64,000 nucleotides of DNA from Burkholderiaceae bacterium (GTDB lineage Bacteria; Pseudomonadota; Gammaproteobacteria; Burkholderiales; Burkholderiaceae_C), in assembly GCA_017992055.1 (NCBI GenBank), contig JAGOPK010000004.1:48165-112164 (forward strand), read 5' to 3'. Both the position numbers and the translations under genes were made by a program. Of the stretch, positions 9,218-20,056 are shown one piece after another (positions within the stretch are counted from its first letter, which is position 1; each line of letters starts with the position of its first letter). The notes beneath the pieces were generated by a model. It saw only the letters and a program-made list of their open reading frames with translations, was not told the origin of the DNA and made no database searches.

Positions 9218-9248
9218 GGACGGGGTCATGGACGGAGATATGGGCAGG

Positions 9249-10340
9249 TCAGGGGCAGGTCACCGGCTGACAGGCCAGCTGCAGCGCATCGACCATGCGC
9301 GCCGTGCCGATGCGGCCGCAGGCCGCCAGCCGGGCCCAGGACAGGGCGTTGTTGCGCAGCAGGTAGTCGGCGTTGTGCGGCTGTCGTGCGGCGCGCCAGC
9401 CGCTGATGGCCACCACCATGGCCAGGCGGGCGCGCACCAGGTCGGGCAGCAGTTCCAGCTCCAGCGGGCTCAGCGGTGTCAGGCCATGGTAGGCGGCGAC
9501 GAAGTCGACAAACTGCTGCAGCAGCGCGGCATCGTCGGCCTGGATGTCCAGCTGGTAGGACGCGGCCACGGCCAGGTCGTTGACCATGGGCGCGACCACC
9601 ATGTCGCCGAAGTCCAGGATGCCGCAGACGCGGCTGGGCTCCTGCGCGTCGACCAGCAGGTTGTAGAGGTTGAAGTCGTTGTGCACCGGCTGGCGGCGCA
9701 ACTGGGCCAGGCGCGGCTGCACGCGCTGCGCCACATCGTCCAGTGCCTGCAGCGCCAGGCCGCGGCGCTGGGCATCGGCCTGCATCAGGATCAGGCTGCG
9801 CACGCCCTCCACACGCTGGATGTCCCAGGGCAGCGCCAGCTGGCCGGCCGCATGCTGCAGCGTGGCCAGGGCCTGGTCCAGCCGCGCCAGCAGGCGTGCC
9901 AGGTTCAGCTGCTGGGCGCGGCTGCGTGGCGCCTGCGGCATCGGCAGACCCTCCAGGTAGCTGAACAAGCGCACCACGCGTGGCTGGCCATCGGGCGCCA
10001 CCAGGCTCAGCGCGGCCTGGCCGTCGCGCGTGGGCAGCAGGCGCTGCACCGGCAGCGTGGGCGCCTGGCGGGCGATGTGCAGCAGGGCCTGGGTCTGGAA
10101 GTCCGACACCAGGGCCGGCTCGCTGGGATGCGAGACCTTGAGCATGGCGCGCAGCGGGCCGGCGGCATTGACCGTCTGCAGCAGGAAGTTGGCATCGCGC
10201 TCGCCGCTCAGCGCCTGCAGCTCGCCACGCAGCCCCCAATGCAGGGCCAGCTGCTGGGCCGCCCAGTCGGCCGGCACCGGCGCCGGCGGCGCGCTGAGCA
10301 CCTGGGCCTCGGGCAGCAGGTCGAAATCAGCGACGTTCAT
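9249..10340 (-). CDS. APH-type phosphotransferase (hydroxylysine-kinase-like)
   Basis: Predicted cytoplasmic small-molecule kinase of the aminoglycoside phosphotransferase fold, 363 residues. The catalytic loop reads VHNDFNLYNLLVD (catalytic Asp, Mg-binding Asn) and is followed by the second metal Asp in GILDFGDMV; an early LLKVS-like MLKVSHPSEP carries the ATP Lys. Its partner gene encodes a phospholyase-like PLP enzyme, the same pair as in animal hydroxylysine or phosphoethanolamine breakdown. It starts with an ATGA overlap on the deacetylase gene upstream. I infer an amino-alcohol substrate; a homoserine- or choline-kinase-like role is also possible. Confidence 0.8.
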   Translation of the reverse strand: MNVADFDLLPEAQVLSAPPAPVPADWAAQQLALHWGLRGELQALSGERDANFLLQTVNAAGPLRAMLKVSHPSEPALVSDFQTQALLHIARQAPTLPVQRLLPTRDGQAALSLVAPDGQPRVVRLFSYLEGLPMPQAPRSRAQQLNLARLLARLDQALATLQHAAGQLALPWDIQRVEGVRSLILMQADAQRRGLALQALDDVAQRVQPRLAQLRRQPVHNDFNLYNLLVDAQEPSRVCGILDFGDMVVAPMVNDLAVAASYQLDIQADDAALLQQFVDFVAAYHGLTPLSPLELELLPDLVRARLAMVVAISGWRAARQPHNADYLLRNNALSWARLAACGRIGTARMVDALQLACQPVTCP

Positions 10341-11365
10341 GCCGCACTCTCGAAGCCGGCCAGCGCGCTGACCAGGTTGGGCCCCAGGTCGTCGGACAGG
10401 TAGCCGCCCTCCTGCACCAGCACCGTGGGCAGGCCCAGGCGGGCGATCTCGGCCAGGATCAGGCCGAAGCCCTCGGTGCTGACGGCCAGGGCCTTGTAGG
10501 GATCACGCTCATGGGCATCCAGGCCCAGGGCCACGACCAGGGCGCCGGGCGCATAGGCGCGCAGCTGGTCCAGCGCCGTGGCCAGGGCCTGCAGGAAGCC
10601 CGCGGTGTCGGTGCCCCGCGCCAGCGGCAGGTTGAGGTTGTAGCCCAGGCCCTCGGCCTCGCCACGCTCGTGTGCATGGCCGGTGAAAAACGGCGTGCAG
10701 AAGTGCGGGTCGCCATGCAGCGAGATCGTCAGCACATCGCTGCGGCGATAGAAGATGCCCTGCGTGCCATTGCCATGGTGCACGTCGATGTCCAGCACGG
10801 CCACGCGCGCATGGCGCTGGCGCAGCACCTGGGCGGCGATGGCGGCGTTGTTCAGGTAGGTGAAGCCATTCGCCCGGTCGGCATAGGCATGGTGGCCCGG
10901 CGGCCGGCACAGCGCATAGGCCGCGCGCTCGCCACCGGCCACCAGCAGGGCCGCATGGGTGGCCACATGGGCCGACCACACCGCCGCCTGCCAGGTGTGC
11001 GGGCCGATGGAGCAGGCCATGTCGCCGAGGTGGAAGCCGGCCTGGCCCACCACATGGTCGGGATAGGTGCAGGGCTGGCCCGGGAACGGGTGCACGTTCG
11101 GCAGCACCTCGTCGGAGGCGTCGTCCAGCAGCTGCCAGCGCGCCCACACCGTCTCCAGAAAGCGCAGATAGGCCGGCGTGTGGATGGCCGCGCGCGGGCC
11201 GGGGCCGTGGTCTTCGGGCGCCACCACCGCATGGCCGGCGTCGCGGGCCGCGGCCAGCAATCGCCAGGCGCGCTCGGGCTGCTCGTTGCTGCGCTTGAAG
11301 CGGCCGCGCACGATGAACTGCTGCGGGTCGTGGTCCTGGTGCTGATCGCTGTAGATCACTTTCAT
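10337..11365 (-). CDS. Acetylpolyamine amidohydrolase-like deacetylase (HDAC family), copy 1
   Basis: Zinc deacetylase of the class II histone-deacetylase/acetylpolyamine amidohydrolase family, 342 residues. Active-site elements are in order: RPPGHHA (His158, His159), DIDVHHGNGTQ (zinc Asp194, His196), GLDAHERDP (zinc Asp283) and EGGY (catalytic Tyr322). It also has the long loop around residues 85-115 typical of bacterial acetylpolyamine amidohydrolases, so acetylated polyamines or similar small amides are the likely substrates. AGAGGT lies 6 bases before the start at 11365. It lies in the long operon, 9 bases after the GntR regulator gene, and is one of two such enzymes (the other at 13110-14168). 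Confidence 0.88.
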   Translation of the reverse strand: MKVIYSDQHQDHDPQQFIVRGRFKRSNEQPERAWRLLAAARDAGHAVVAPEDHGPGPRAAIHTPAYLRFLETVWARWQLLDDASDEVLPNVHPFPGQPCTYPDHVVGQAGFHLGDMACSIGPHTWQAAVWSAHVATHAALLVAGGERAAYALCRPPGHHAYADRANGFTYLNNAAIAAQVLRQRHARVAVLDIDVHHGNGTQGIFYRRSDVLTISLHGDPHFCTPFFTGHAHERGEAEGLGYNLNLPLARGTDTAGFLQALATALDQLRAYAPGALVVALGLDAHERDPYKALAVSTEGFGLILAEIARLGLPTVLVQEGGYLSDDLGPNLVSALAGFESAA

Positions 11366-11374
11366 GGCGACCTC

Positions 11375-12139
11375 TTATCGTGAGCGGGGGGCGGCCACCG
11401 GCGTGCCGGCCGGCGTGAACAGGCTGCGCACATGCAGCACGGCATCGTCCAGGTGATGGCCCAGGGCCTGGCGCACCGCGGCCACGTCGCGCCGCTGCAG
11501 CGCGGCGGCAATCGGCCGGTGCGTCTCGGCCAGGCTGGCCGGATCGCCATAGCTGTCCTCGCTGAGGGCCAGGAACAGCCGCACCTCGGTGTTCATGTTG
11601 GCAAACAGGCGCAGCAGATAGGCATTGCCCGACAGCGCGCAGATCTGCTGGTGGAAGGCCAGGTCGGTGGCCACGCGCTGGGCCTGGCCCATGCGCGGCG
11701 TGTCGCGCACCATCGCATCCACCTGGTCCATCAGTGCCGCCAGCTGGGCATCGCTGGCCGCCTGGCAGGCCAGCTCGGCTGCCATCAGCTCCAGCGTGCG
11801 CCGCACCTGGTAGAGGTCGTTGACCTGGGCCAGCGTGATGTCGCGCACCGTGAAGCCATGGCGCGGCCGCGACACCAGCAGGCCCAGGCTTTCCAGCCGG
11901 CGCGCCGCTTCGCGCACCGGCGCGCGGCTGACGCCCATCTGCCGTGCCAGCTCGGCCTCGACGATGCGCTCGCCGGGGGCTATGCGCCCGGCCAGGATGG
12001 CCTGCTGCAGCTGGGCCTCGACCACGCCCACCAGGTCGGGCACGCTGATCGACGAGAAGGTGCTGCCGGTGTCGCCGAAGGCATCGTCGGGTTCCGGCGC
12101 CGGCAGCGGCGCTGGGGGGCGGGGCGGAATGGAGGCCAT
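11375..12139 (-). CDS. GntR family regulator, FadR/FCD subgroup
   Basis: Predicted DNA-binding regulator with N-terminal winged helix (about residues 35-100; AELARQMGVSRAPVREAARRL is split by the recognition helix) and an all-helical FCD effector domain to the end (RRTLELMAAELACQAA, DLAFHQQICALSGN, HRPIAAALQRRD). The FCD His and Asp residues that bind metal and carboxylate ligands are recognisable. The 254 residues include a Pro-rich 35-residue N-terminal extension before the domain. It is embedded in the middle of the operon, between the DMT exporter and deacetylase genes, and is the most likely local controller. Its effector is probably a pathway carboxylate or amine; this is inference. Confidence 0.87.
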   Translation of the reverse strand: MASIPPRPPAPLPAPEPDDAFGDTGSTFSSISVPDLVGVVEAQLQQAILAGRIAPGERIVEAELARQMGVSRAPVREAARRLESLGLLVSRPRHGFTVRDITLAQVNDLYQVRRTLELMAAELACQAASDAQLAALMDQVDAMVRDTPRMGQAQRVATDLAFHQQICALSGNAYLLRLFANMNTEVRLFLALSEDSYGDPASLAETHRPIAAALQRRDVAAVRQALGHHLDDAVLHVRSLFTPAGTPVAAPRSR

Positions 12140-12201
12140 GTCTCTGGGCTGCCTGGTCTTGTTGTGGTGGACGTTGAGAGCGGACGTGGCGAGGATAGGC
12201 T

Positions 12202-13110
12202 TCAGCGTGCCGGGGCGGCCGTGGCGCGGCGCGCCAGCCACAGGCCGGCGGCCATGATCAGGCCGATGCCGGCCAGGGCCAGCGCATCGGGCGGGCGCTG
12301 GAACCAGAAGCTGCTGATCAGCACCGCCAGCAGCAGCTGCACATAGTTCAGCGGCGCCAGCGTGGCCAGGCCGACGCGGCGGAAGGCGGCCAGCAGCATC
12401 AGCTGGGCCGCGCCGCTGACCGCGCCGCCGGCCAGCAGCAGCAACAGCTGCGGCCAGTCCGGCAACGGCGGCGGCGGTGCCAGCAGCGCCGGCACATGGG
12501 TGATGACCAGGCACACCAGGGCCATGTAGGCAAACTGCACCGGCGCCGGCACACGGCCCGACAGCCGCCGCGTCAGCACCTGGAACAGCGCATAGCACAC
12601 GGCGGCCACAGCCATCAGCAGCGTGCCGGCCAGCGGCAGGCTGCCGCCGGGGCGCACGATCAGCAGCATGCCGGCAAAGCCCGCCAGCACCGCCGCCCAC
12701 TGGCTGCGGCCCACGCGCTCGCCCAGCAGCCAGGGCGACAGCGCCACCATCACCAGCGGCGCTGTGAAGTAGATCGCCGTGGCCTCGGCCAGCGGCATGC
12801 TGACCAGGGCGGTCATGAAGCAGGTGGCGACGATGCCCAGCAGCACGCTGCGCGCCAGCAGCAGGCGCTGGTGCGGCTGTCGCCACAGCGCCCATTCGCC
12901 CGGCCGGCCCGCGCCGACATGGCTGGCCAGCAGCACCAAGGCCATCAGCGTGACGGCGATGTAGCGCGTGAGGTTGACCACGGTGGGCGCATACAGCGCC
13001 ACCATGGCCTTGGCAAAGGCGTCGTAGCAGGCAAAGGCCAGCAGCGCGCCGAGGAACAGGGCAATGCCCTGGGCCTGCTGGCGCTGCGGCGCAACGGCGG
13101 TGCCGGCCAT
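12202..13110 (-). CDS. DMT superfamily transporter (EamA)
   Basis: Inner-membrane protein of 302 residues with about ten hydrophobic segments arranged as two EamA repeats, e.g. GIALFLGALLAFACYDAFA at the N-terminus and ALAGIGLIMAAGLWLARR at the end. Family members export metabolites or amino acids, occasionally import. The start at 13110 overlaps the stop of the upstream deacetylase gene by one base (TGATG), suggesting coupling. Its place between two deacetylase genes suggests transport of a pathway amine or overflow product, though direction and cargo cannot be read from sequence. Confidence 0.85.
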   Translation of the reverse strand: MAGTAVAPQRQQAQGIALFLGALLAFACYDAFAKAMVALYAPTVVNLTRYIAVTLMALVLLASHVGAGRPGEWALWRQPHQRLLLARSVLLGIVATCFMTALVSMPLAEATAIYFTAPLVMVALSPWLLGERVGRSQWAAVLAGFAGMLLIVRPGGSLPLAGTLLMAVAAVCYALFQVLTRRLSGRVPAPVQFAYMALVCLVITHVPALLAPPPPLPDWPQLLLLLAGGAVSGAAQLMLLAAFRRVGLATLAPLNYVQLLLAVLISSFWFQRPPDALALAGIGLIMAAGLWLARRATAAPAR

Positions 13111-14168
13111 CAGCCGCGCAGCCCCTGCAGAAAGGCCTGCAGGCCCGGCCCCAGGGCCGACACCAGATAGCCGCCCTCCTGCACGACCACCAGGGGCAGG
13201 CCCAGCGCGCGCAGGCGCTCGCCGACGCTGCGGTAGGCATCGAAGTCCAGCCGCAGCACGCTGATCGGATCGTCCTTGAAGCTGTCGAAGCCCAGCGCCA
13301 GCACCAGGGCCTGCGGCCGGTGCTCACGCAACGCGGCAAAGGCCTGGTCGAGTGCGGCCTCGAAGGCCGGGCGGGTGCTGCCATGGGCCAGCGGCAGGTT
13401 CAGGTTGGCGCCTTCGCCGGCGCCGTGGCCACGCTCGGCCGCACGTCCGGTGTAGAACGGAAAGTAGTGGTCGGTGTCGGCATGGGTGCTGACCGTCAGC
13501 ACCTCGGGCCGGCCGTAGAAGATCTGCTGCGTGCCGTCGCCGTGGTGGGCGTCCACGTCTAGCACCGCCACGCGGCCGTAGTGAGCCTGCAGCCGCGCCG
13601 CGGCCACGGCGCTGTTGTTGACATAGCAGAAGCCGGTGGCGCGGTCGCGGTGCGCATGGTGGCCCGAGGGCCGGCACAGCGCATAGGCCTGGCCCGCGCC
13701 GCCGATCACCGCATCGGCCGCCGCCGCCGCGCTGTGGGCCGAGCGCAGCACCGAGCGCCAGGTGTGCGGGCCGATGGGACAGGACAGGTCGCCCAGGTAC
13801 CAGCCGGTCTGCGCCACCAGCGACGGCGAGGGACAGGGCGGCCGCTCCAGCCCGATCTGGCCGCTGAAGTAGGGCGCCAGGTTGGGCAGCACCTCGGGGC
13901 CGGGCTGCACGCCGGGCAGCAGCTGCGGCAGGGTCTGCCAGCGCTCCCAGGCGGTCTGCAGATAGTCCAGATAGCCGGCGCTGTGCACCGCCTCCAGCGG
14001 CGCGCGGCCCAGTTCGGGCGGCAGCTGCACGGCCACGCCGCTGGCGGTGAGCGCGCCGCGCAGCGCATCGGCACGGTCGGGCAGGTCGGTGGGCTTGTGC
14101 AGCCGGCCCAGGCGCATGAACTGCTGCGGATCGTGCAGCAGCTGGTCGGGACAGAAGAAGGCCTGCAT
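13110..14168 (-). CDS. Acetylpolyamine amidohydrolase-like deacetylase (HDAC family), copy 2
   Basis: Second HDAC-family enzyme of the cluster, 352 residues, clearly related to but diverged from the protein at 10337-11365. It retains RPSGHHA (His170, His171), DVDAHHGDGTQ (zinc Asp206, His208), GFDSFKDDP (zinc Asp295) and EGGY (Tyr334). The metal and catalytic set is complete, so it should be active. The start at 14168 (MQAFFCPDQLLHDPQQF) matches the N-terminus of copy 1; the longer in-frame opening to 14240 would overlap the aminotransferase gene heavily. Different residues around the loop at 80-115 suggest the two copies prefer different acylated amines. Confidence 0.88.
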   Translation of the reverse strand: MQAFFCPDQLLHDPQQFMRLGRLHKPTDLPDRADALRGALTASGVAVQLPPELGRAPLEAVHSAGYLDYLQTAWERWQTLPQLLPGVQPGPEVLPNLAPYFSGQIGLERPPCPSPSLVAQTGWYLGDLSCPIGPHTWRSVLRSAHSAAAAADAVIGGAGQAYALCRPSGHHAHRDRATGFCYVNNSAVAAARLQAHYGRVAVLDVDAHHGDGTQQIFYGRPEVLTVSTHADTDHYFPFYTGRAAERGHGAGEGANLNLPLAHGSTRPAFEAALDQAFAALREHRPQALVLALGFDSFKDDPISVLRLDFDAYRSVGERLRALGLPLVVVQEGGYLVSALGPGLQAFLQGLRG

Positions 14169-14178
14169 CACGCCGCCC

Positions 14179-15549
14179 TCACGCCGCCTGCTGGGACTCG
14201 AAGCGCTGGAAGCTGCGCTGCAGGCGCTGGAACAGTTCATCCAGCTGGGCCTCGCTGATGATCAGCGGCGGGCACAGCGCCACGGTGTCGCCCATGGCGC
14301 GCACGATCACGCCGTCTTCCAGCGCCAGCTGGGCAAAGCGTGCGCCGGCCTTGGCCGCGGGCGGGAAGGGCGTGCCGCTGGCCTTGTCGGCCACCAGCTC
14401 CAGCGCGCCGATCAGGCCCACGCCGCGGGCCTCGCCGACGCTGGCATGCTCGCCCAGGCGGCGCAGGCCGGCCTGGAACTGCGGCGTCAGCGCCTGCACG
14501 CGCGCGACGATGGCCTCGTCCTCGTAGACCTGCAGCGTGGCCAGGGCCACGGCCGCGGCCACCGGATGGCCTGAGTAGGTGTAGCCATGGCCGAAGGTGC
14601 CGATGCGGCCGCTGTTGCGCGCCACGGCCTCGTGGATGCGCTCGTTGATCATCACCGCCGAGATCGGCACATAGCCCGAGGACAAGGCCTTGGCGCAGGT
14701 CAGGATGTCGGGCTGCAGGCCGAAGCTCTGGCTGCCCCACATCTGACCGGTGCGGCCGAAGCCGCAGATCACCTCGTCGGCGATCAGCAGCACCTCGTGC
14801 TTTTTCAGCACGGCCTGGATCTTCTCGAAATAGGTCGGCGGCGGCACCACCACGCCGCCGGCGCCCTGCACCGGCTCGGCGATGAAGGCGGCCACGGTGT
14901 CGGGGCCTTCGGCCTGGATGCGCGCATCCAGCTGCTCGGCCAGGCGGGTGGCAAAGGCCTCCGGCGATTCACCGGGCTGGGCGCCGCGGTAATGGTGCGG
15001 GCAGTCGACGTGCAGCATGCGCGGCAGCGGCAGGTCGAAGTCGGTGTGGTTGGCCGCCAGGCCCGACAGCGAGGCCGCGGCCACGGTCACGCCGTGGTAG
15101 CCGCGCTGGCGGGCGATGATCTTCTTCTTCTCCGGCTTGCCGATGGCGTTGTGGTAATACCAGACCAGCTTGACCGCGCTGTCGTTGGCCTCGGAGCCCG
15201 AGTTGGCGAAGAACACCCGGGCCATCGGCACCGGCGCGATGGCCTTCAGCCTGGCCGCCAGCTGGGCCACGGCCGGGTTCGAGCGGTGGTTGAAGGTGTG
15301 GTAGTAAGGCAGCGTGCGCAGGGCCTGGCAGCCGGCTTCCACCAGCCTGGGGTGGCTGAAGCCCAGCGACGCGCACCACAGGCCCGACATGGCCTCGATG
15401 TAGCGCTGTCCACGGTCGTCTTCCACATGGATGCCATCGCCACGCACCACCACCAGCGGGCCCTGCTCGGCATGGGCGGCGGCATTGGTGAACGGGTGCA
15501 GGTGGGCCTGGATGTCGAGCTGGTGCAGGTCTGCGGAAGCGAGGGACAT
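14179..15549 (-). CDS. Class III aminotransferase (putrescine/diamine-type)
   Basis: PLP-dependent omega-aminotransferase of 456 residues. It has the PLP phosphate site ANSGSEAND (about 115-123), the cofactor-contacting ADEVICGFGRTG (258-269), and the Schiff-base Lys287 in TCAKALSSGYVP. The sequence pattern is that of SpuC-type putrescine-pyruvate and related aliphatic diamine transaminases, which turn terminal amines into aldehydes. That fits a deacetylase gene 10 bases downstream and a peptide/amine ABC transporter upstream in the same operon. AAGGAA precedes the start. The amino donor is inferred, not proven. Confidence 0.87.
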   Translation of the reverse strand: MSLASADLHQLDIQAHLHPFTNAAAHAEQGPLVVVRGDGIHVEDDRGQRYIEAMSGLWCASLGFSHPRLVEAGCQALRTLPYYHTFNHRSNPAVAQLAARLKAIAPVPMARVFFANSGSEANDSAVKLVWYYHNAIGKPEKKKIIARQRGYHGVTVAAASLSGLAANHTDFDLPLPRMLHVDCPHHYRGAQPGESPEAFATRLAEQLDARIQAEGPDTVAAFIAEPVQGAGGVVVPPPTYFEKIQAVLKKHEVLLIADEVICGFGRTGQMWGSQSFGLQPDILTCAKALSSGYVPISAVMINERIHEAVARNSGRIGTFGHGYTYSGHPVAAAVALATLQVYEDEAIVARVQALTPQFQAGLRRLGEHASVGEARGVGLIGALELVADKASGTPFPPAAKAGARFAQLALEDGVIVRAMGDTVALCPPLIISEAQLDELFQRLQRSFQRFESQQAA

Positions 15550-15567
15550 GGTGGGTTCCTTGGTCTT

Positions 15568-16523
15568 TCAGTAGCCGCGGCGGCGGTCGATGGCCACGTG
15601 GTCGGCGCGGCCGTCGCGCACCGCGGCCAGGTTGTGCAGGGTCTGGCGTGCGATCACCGCGGCCGGCGTGCGGGTGGCGATGTGCGGCGTGACGGTGATG
15701 CGTGCATGGGTCCAGAACGCATGCCCGGGCGGCAGCGGCTCGGTGCTGAAGGCATCCAGCGTGGCCGCGCCCAGCTGGCCCGAGTCGAGTGCGGCCAGCA
15801 GGTCGGCCTCGACCAGGTGGTCGCCACGGCCGACGTTGACCAGGTGGGCACCACGCGGCAGGCGGGCAAACAGGCTGGCATTCAGGATGCCGCGCGTGGC
15901 CTCGGTCAGCGGCAGCAGACACACCAGGGTGTCGCAGCCGGCCAGAAAATCGCCCAGCTGGGCATCGCCATGGAACAGCTGCACTGCGGCCAGGTCGTTG
16001 GCCAGATCGGCCTCGGCACGGCGGCGCCAGCCGCTCACCTGGTAGCCTATGCTGGCCAGCGTGCGCGCGCAGGCCTGGCCCAGCGCGCCAAAGCCTGCGA
16101 TGCCCACGCGGTGCTGGCCGGGGTGCTGCACCGGCTGCTCGCGCCATTCACGGCGCTGCTGGCTGGCCAGGTAGGCGGCCATGTGGCGCTGGCCATGCAC
16201 CACGGCCCAGGCCACATAGGCGGCCATGCCGCTGGCCATCTGCCCGTCGACGATGCGGCACAGCGGCACGCTGGCCGGCAGGTCCGGATCGGCGCTCAGG
16301 TGGTCGATGCCGGCGGCCAGCGACTGGATCAGCTGCAGCCGCGGCATCTGCGCCAGCAGCCCGGCCGGCGGATGCCAGCAAACCGCGGCGTCGATGTCCT
16401 GCAGCGGCCCCAGCTCGTGCTGCAGGCGCAGCTGCACGCCGGGGCAGGCCTCGCGGAAGGCCGGCAGCAGATAGTCCATCTGGATCTGGTTGCTCAGCAG
16501 CGCAATCGTCGTCGGCGCTCCCG

Positions 16524-16527
<4 letters not shown>
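15568..16527 (-). CDS. D-isomer-specific 2-hydroxyacid dehydrogenase (GhrA-like)
   Basis: NAD(P)-dependent reductase of glyoxylate, hydroxypyruvate or related 2-keto acids, 319 residues. Visible landmarks: nucleotide-binding GIAGFGALGQ (about 143-152), NVGRGDHLVEADLL with the substrate-binding Arg, TLDAFSTEPLPPGH with the catalytic Glu, and TPHIAT with the catalytic His. The start overlaps the ABC ATPase stop (ATGA), and the class III aminotransferase gene follows 18 bases later. In the operon it could reduce a keto acid made by transamination. Family assignment is firm; substrate is inference. Confidence 0.87.
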
Positions 16528-18199
<1,672 letters not shown>

Positions 18200-18203
<4 letters not shown>

Positions 18204-19042
18204 CGCGTCCTCCCGTCCAGGCGGGCATTGAGGCCGTCGTTCAGGCCTTCGCCCACCAGGTTCAGCGCCAGCACGGTGAACAAAATGGCCAGGCCGGGAA
18301 ACACCGCCATCCACCAGGCCTGGCGCAGCACGGTGCGCGCCGAGCCCACCATATAGCCCCAGCTCATCTGGTTGGGGTCACCCAGGCCGAGAAAGCTCAA
18401 GCTGGATTCCAGCAGGATGGCCGTGGCCACCATCAGCGAGGCCATGACGATGATGGGCGAGGCCGCATTCGGCAGGATCTGCGTGACGATGATGCGCGGC
18501 GTGCTCTGGCCGGCCAGCTGGGCGGCGGCGACGAAGTCGCGCTGGCGCAGCGTCAGGAACTCGCCGCGCACCAGGCGCGCCACCGGCGGCCAGGACACCA
18601 CGGCGATGGCGGCCACGATGGAGGCCACCGAGGGCTCGAAGATGGCCACCAGCACGATGGCCAGCGCAAAGCTGGGCACGGCCTGGAACAGCTCGGTGAA
18701 GCGCATCAGCGTGGCATCGATCCAGCCGCCGAAATAGCCGGCGATGGCGCCCAGGCCCACGCCGATCAGCAGCGAGACCACGGTGGAGATCACGCCGATC
18801 AGCAGCGAGATGCGTGCACCCGAGACCAGGCCCGACAGGATGTCGCGGCCCATGGTGTCGGTGCCCAGCGGAAAGCCCTGCTCCTGCAGCGGCGCCATGA
18901 AGGGCTGGCTGACCATGTCCCAGGGGTCGTGGGCCGCCAGCCAGGGGCCGGCCACCACCATCAGGGCCACGGCCAGCAGCACGGCCAGGCCGGCCACCGC
19001 GCCCTTGTTGCGCCGGAAGCGGCGCCAGAATGCGTTGTTCAT
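18200..19042 (-). CDS. ABC transporter permease, DppC/OppC type
   Basis: Inner-membrane permease of 280 residues. It starts with a cytoplasmic basic stretch and a first membrane segment (AVAGLAVLLAVALMVVAGPW), then the family's periplasmic GTDTMGRDILSGLVSGARISL motif, several further membrane segments, and the EAA loop region (FVAAAQLAGQSTPRIIVTQILPN) that contacts the ATPase. It lies between the DppB-like permease gene (10-base gap) and the ATPase gene (ATGA overlap). Together these form the channel of the importer in the long operon. Confidence 0.93.
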
Positions 19043-19052
19043 CAGGGATTCC

Positions 19053-20027
19053 TCAGCTCAATTCAATGCGCGGGTCGACCAGCGTGTAGACCAGGTCGGT
19101 CAGCAGGTTGAACAGCACGGCCATCGCCGCGGTGACGAGGAAGCAGCCCAGCAGCAGGTTGTAGTCGCGCTGCAGCAGGGCATCGAACATCAGCCGGCCG
19201 ATGCCGGGCCAGGCGAACACGGTCTCGGTGAGCACCGCGCCGCCGATCATGCCGCCGGCCTGGATGCCGGCCAGCGTGACCACCGGCAGCAGCGCATTGC
19301 GCAGCACATGCTGGCGCTGGATGCGGCCCGGCGATACGCCCTTGGCGCGAGCGGTCTTGATGAAGTCCATCTGCGCCACTTCCAGCATCGCCGCCCGGGT
19401 CATGCGGGCGTAGACGGCCATGTAGAACAGCGCCAGCGTCAGCGCCGGCATCAGCAGGTGGCGGGCGATGTCGACCACCAGGGCCCAGCCCTGCAGGCCG
19501 GCGCCCACGGTCATGAAGCCGAAGCCGGGCAGCCAGTCCAGCTTCACCGTGAACAGCAGCACCGCCATCATCGCCAGCCAGTACAGCGGCGTGGCATAGA
19601 ACACCAGGGCCACCACGGTGATGGCGCTGTCCTGCCACTTGCCGGCCTTGCGGCTGGCCAGCGCGCCCAGCACCACGCCGAACAGCAGCGACAGGCCAAA
19701 GGCGCTGGCCGTCAGCAGCAGGGTGGCCGGCAGTCGCTCGGCGATCAGCTGGGCCACCGGCTGCTGCTGGCGGTAGGAGAAGCCCAGGTCCAGCTGCAGC
19801 ACATGGCCCAGGTAGCGGCCCAGCTGGGTGGACAGCGGCTGGTCCAGGCCGAACTCGGCGCGCAGCTGGGCCACGAACTGCGCGTCGGTGGCGCCGGCCT
19901 CGCCGGCCAGCACCGACACCGGATCGCCCGGCGCGGCACGCACCAGCATGAAGTTGACGGTGGCGATCAGCAGCAGGGCCAGCAGGCCCTGGGCCACCCG
20001 TGTCAGCAGGTACTGCAGGCGTTTCAT
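19053..20027 (-). CDS. ABC transporter permease, DppB/OppB type
   Basis: Inner-membrane permease of 324 residues. The N-terminal LLTRVAQGLLALLLIATVNFMLVRAAPGDP is split between membrane segment and the hallmark RAAPGDP turn. The C-terminal EAA-type loop (FIKTARAKGVSPGRIQRQHVLRN) docks onto the ATPase. It follows the binding-protein gene by 29 bases and precedes the DppC-like gene by 10. It forms the heterodimeric pore with DppC-like 18200-19042. Confidence 0.93.
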   Translation of the reverse strand: MKRLQYLLTRVAQGLLALLLIATVNFMLVRAAPGDPVSVLAGEAGATDAQFVAQLRAEFGLDQPLSTQLGRYLGHVLQLDLGFSYRQQQPVAQLIAERLPATLLLTASAFGLSLLFGVVLGALASRKAGKWQDSAITVVALVFYATPLYWLAMMAVLLFTVKLDWLPGFGFMTVGAGLQGWALVVDIARHLLMPALTLALFYMAVYARMTRAAMLEVAQMDFIKTARAKGVSPGRIQRQHVLRNALLPVVTLAGIQAGGMIGGAVLTETVFAWPGIGRLMFDALLQRDYNLLLGCFLVTAAMAVLFNLLTDLVYTLVDPRIELS

Positions 20028-20056
20028 CGTCGGTGCGCTCCGGCTGCGGCTGCAGA

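Noticed and set aside
11375-13384. A single 669-codon protein covering the GntR gene and its upstream region
   Set aside because: Only the last 254 codons show the GntR-FCD domains, and the upstream part is a frame shadow of the DMT transporter gene.
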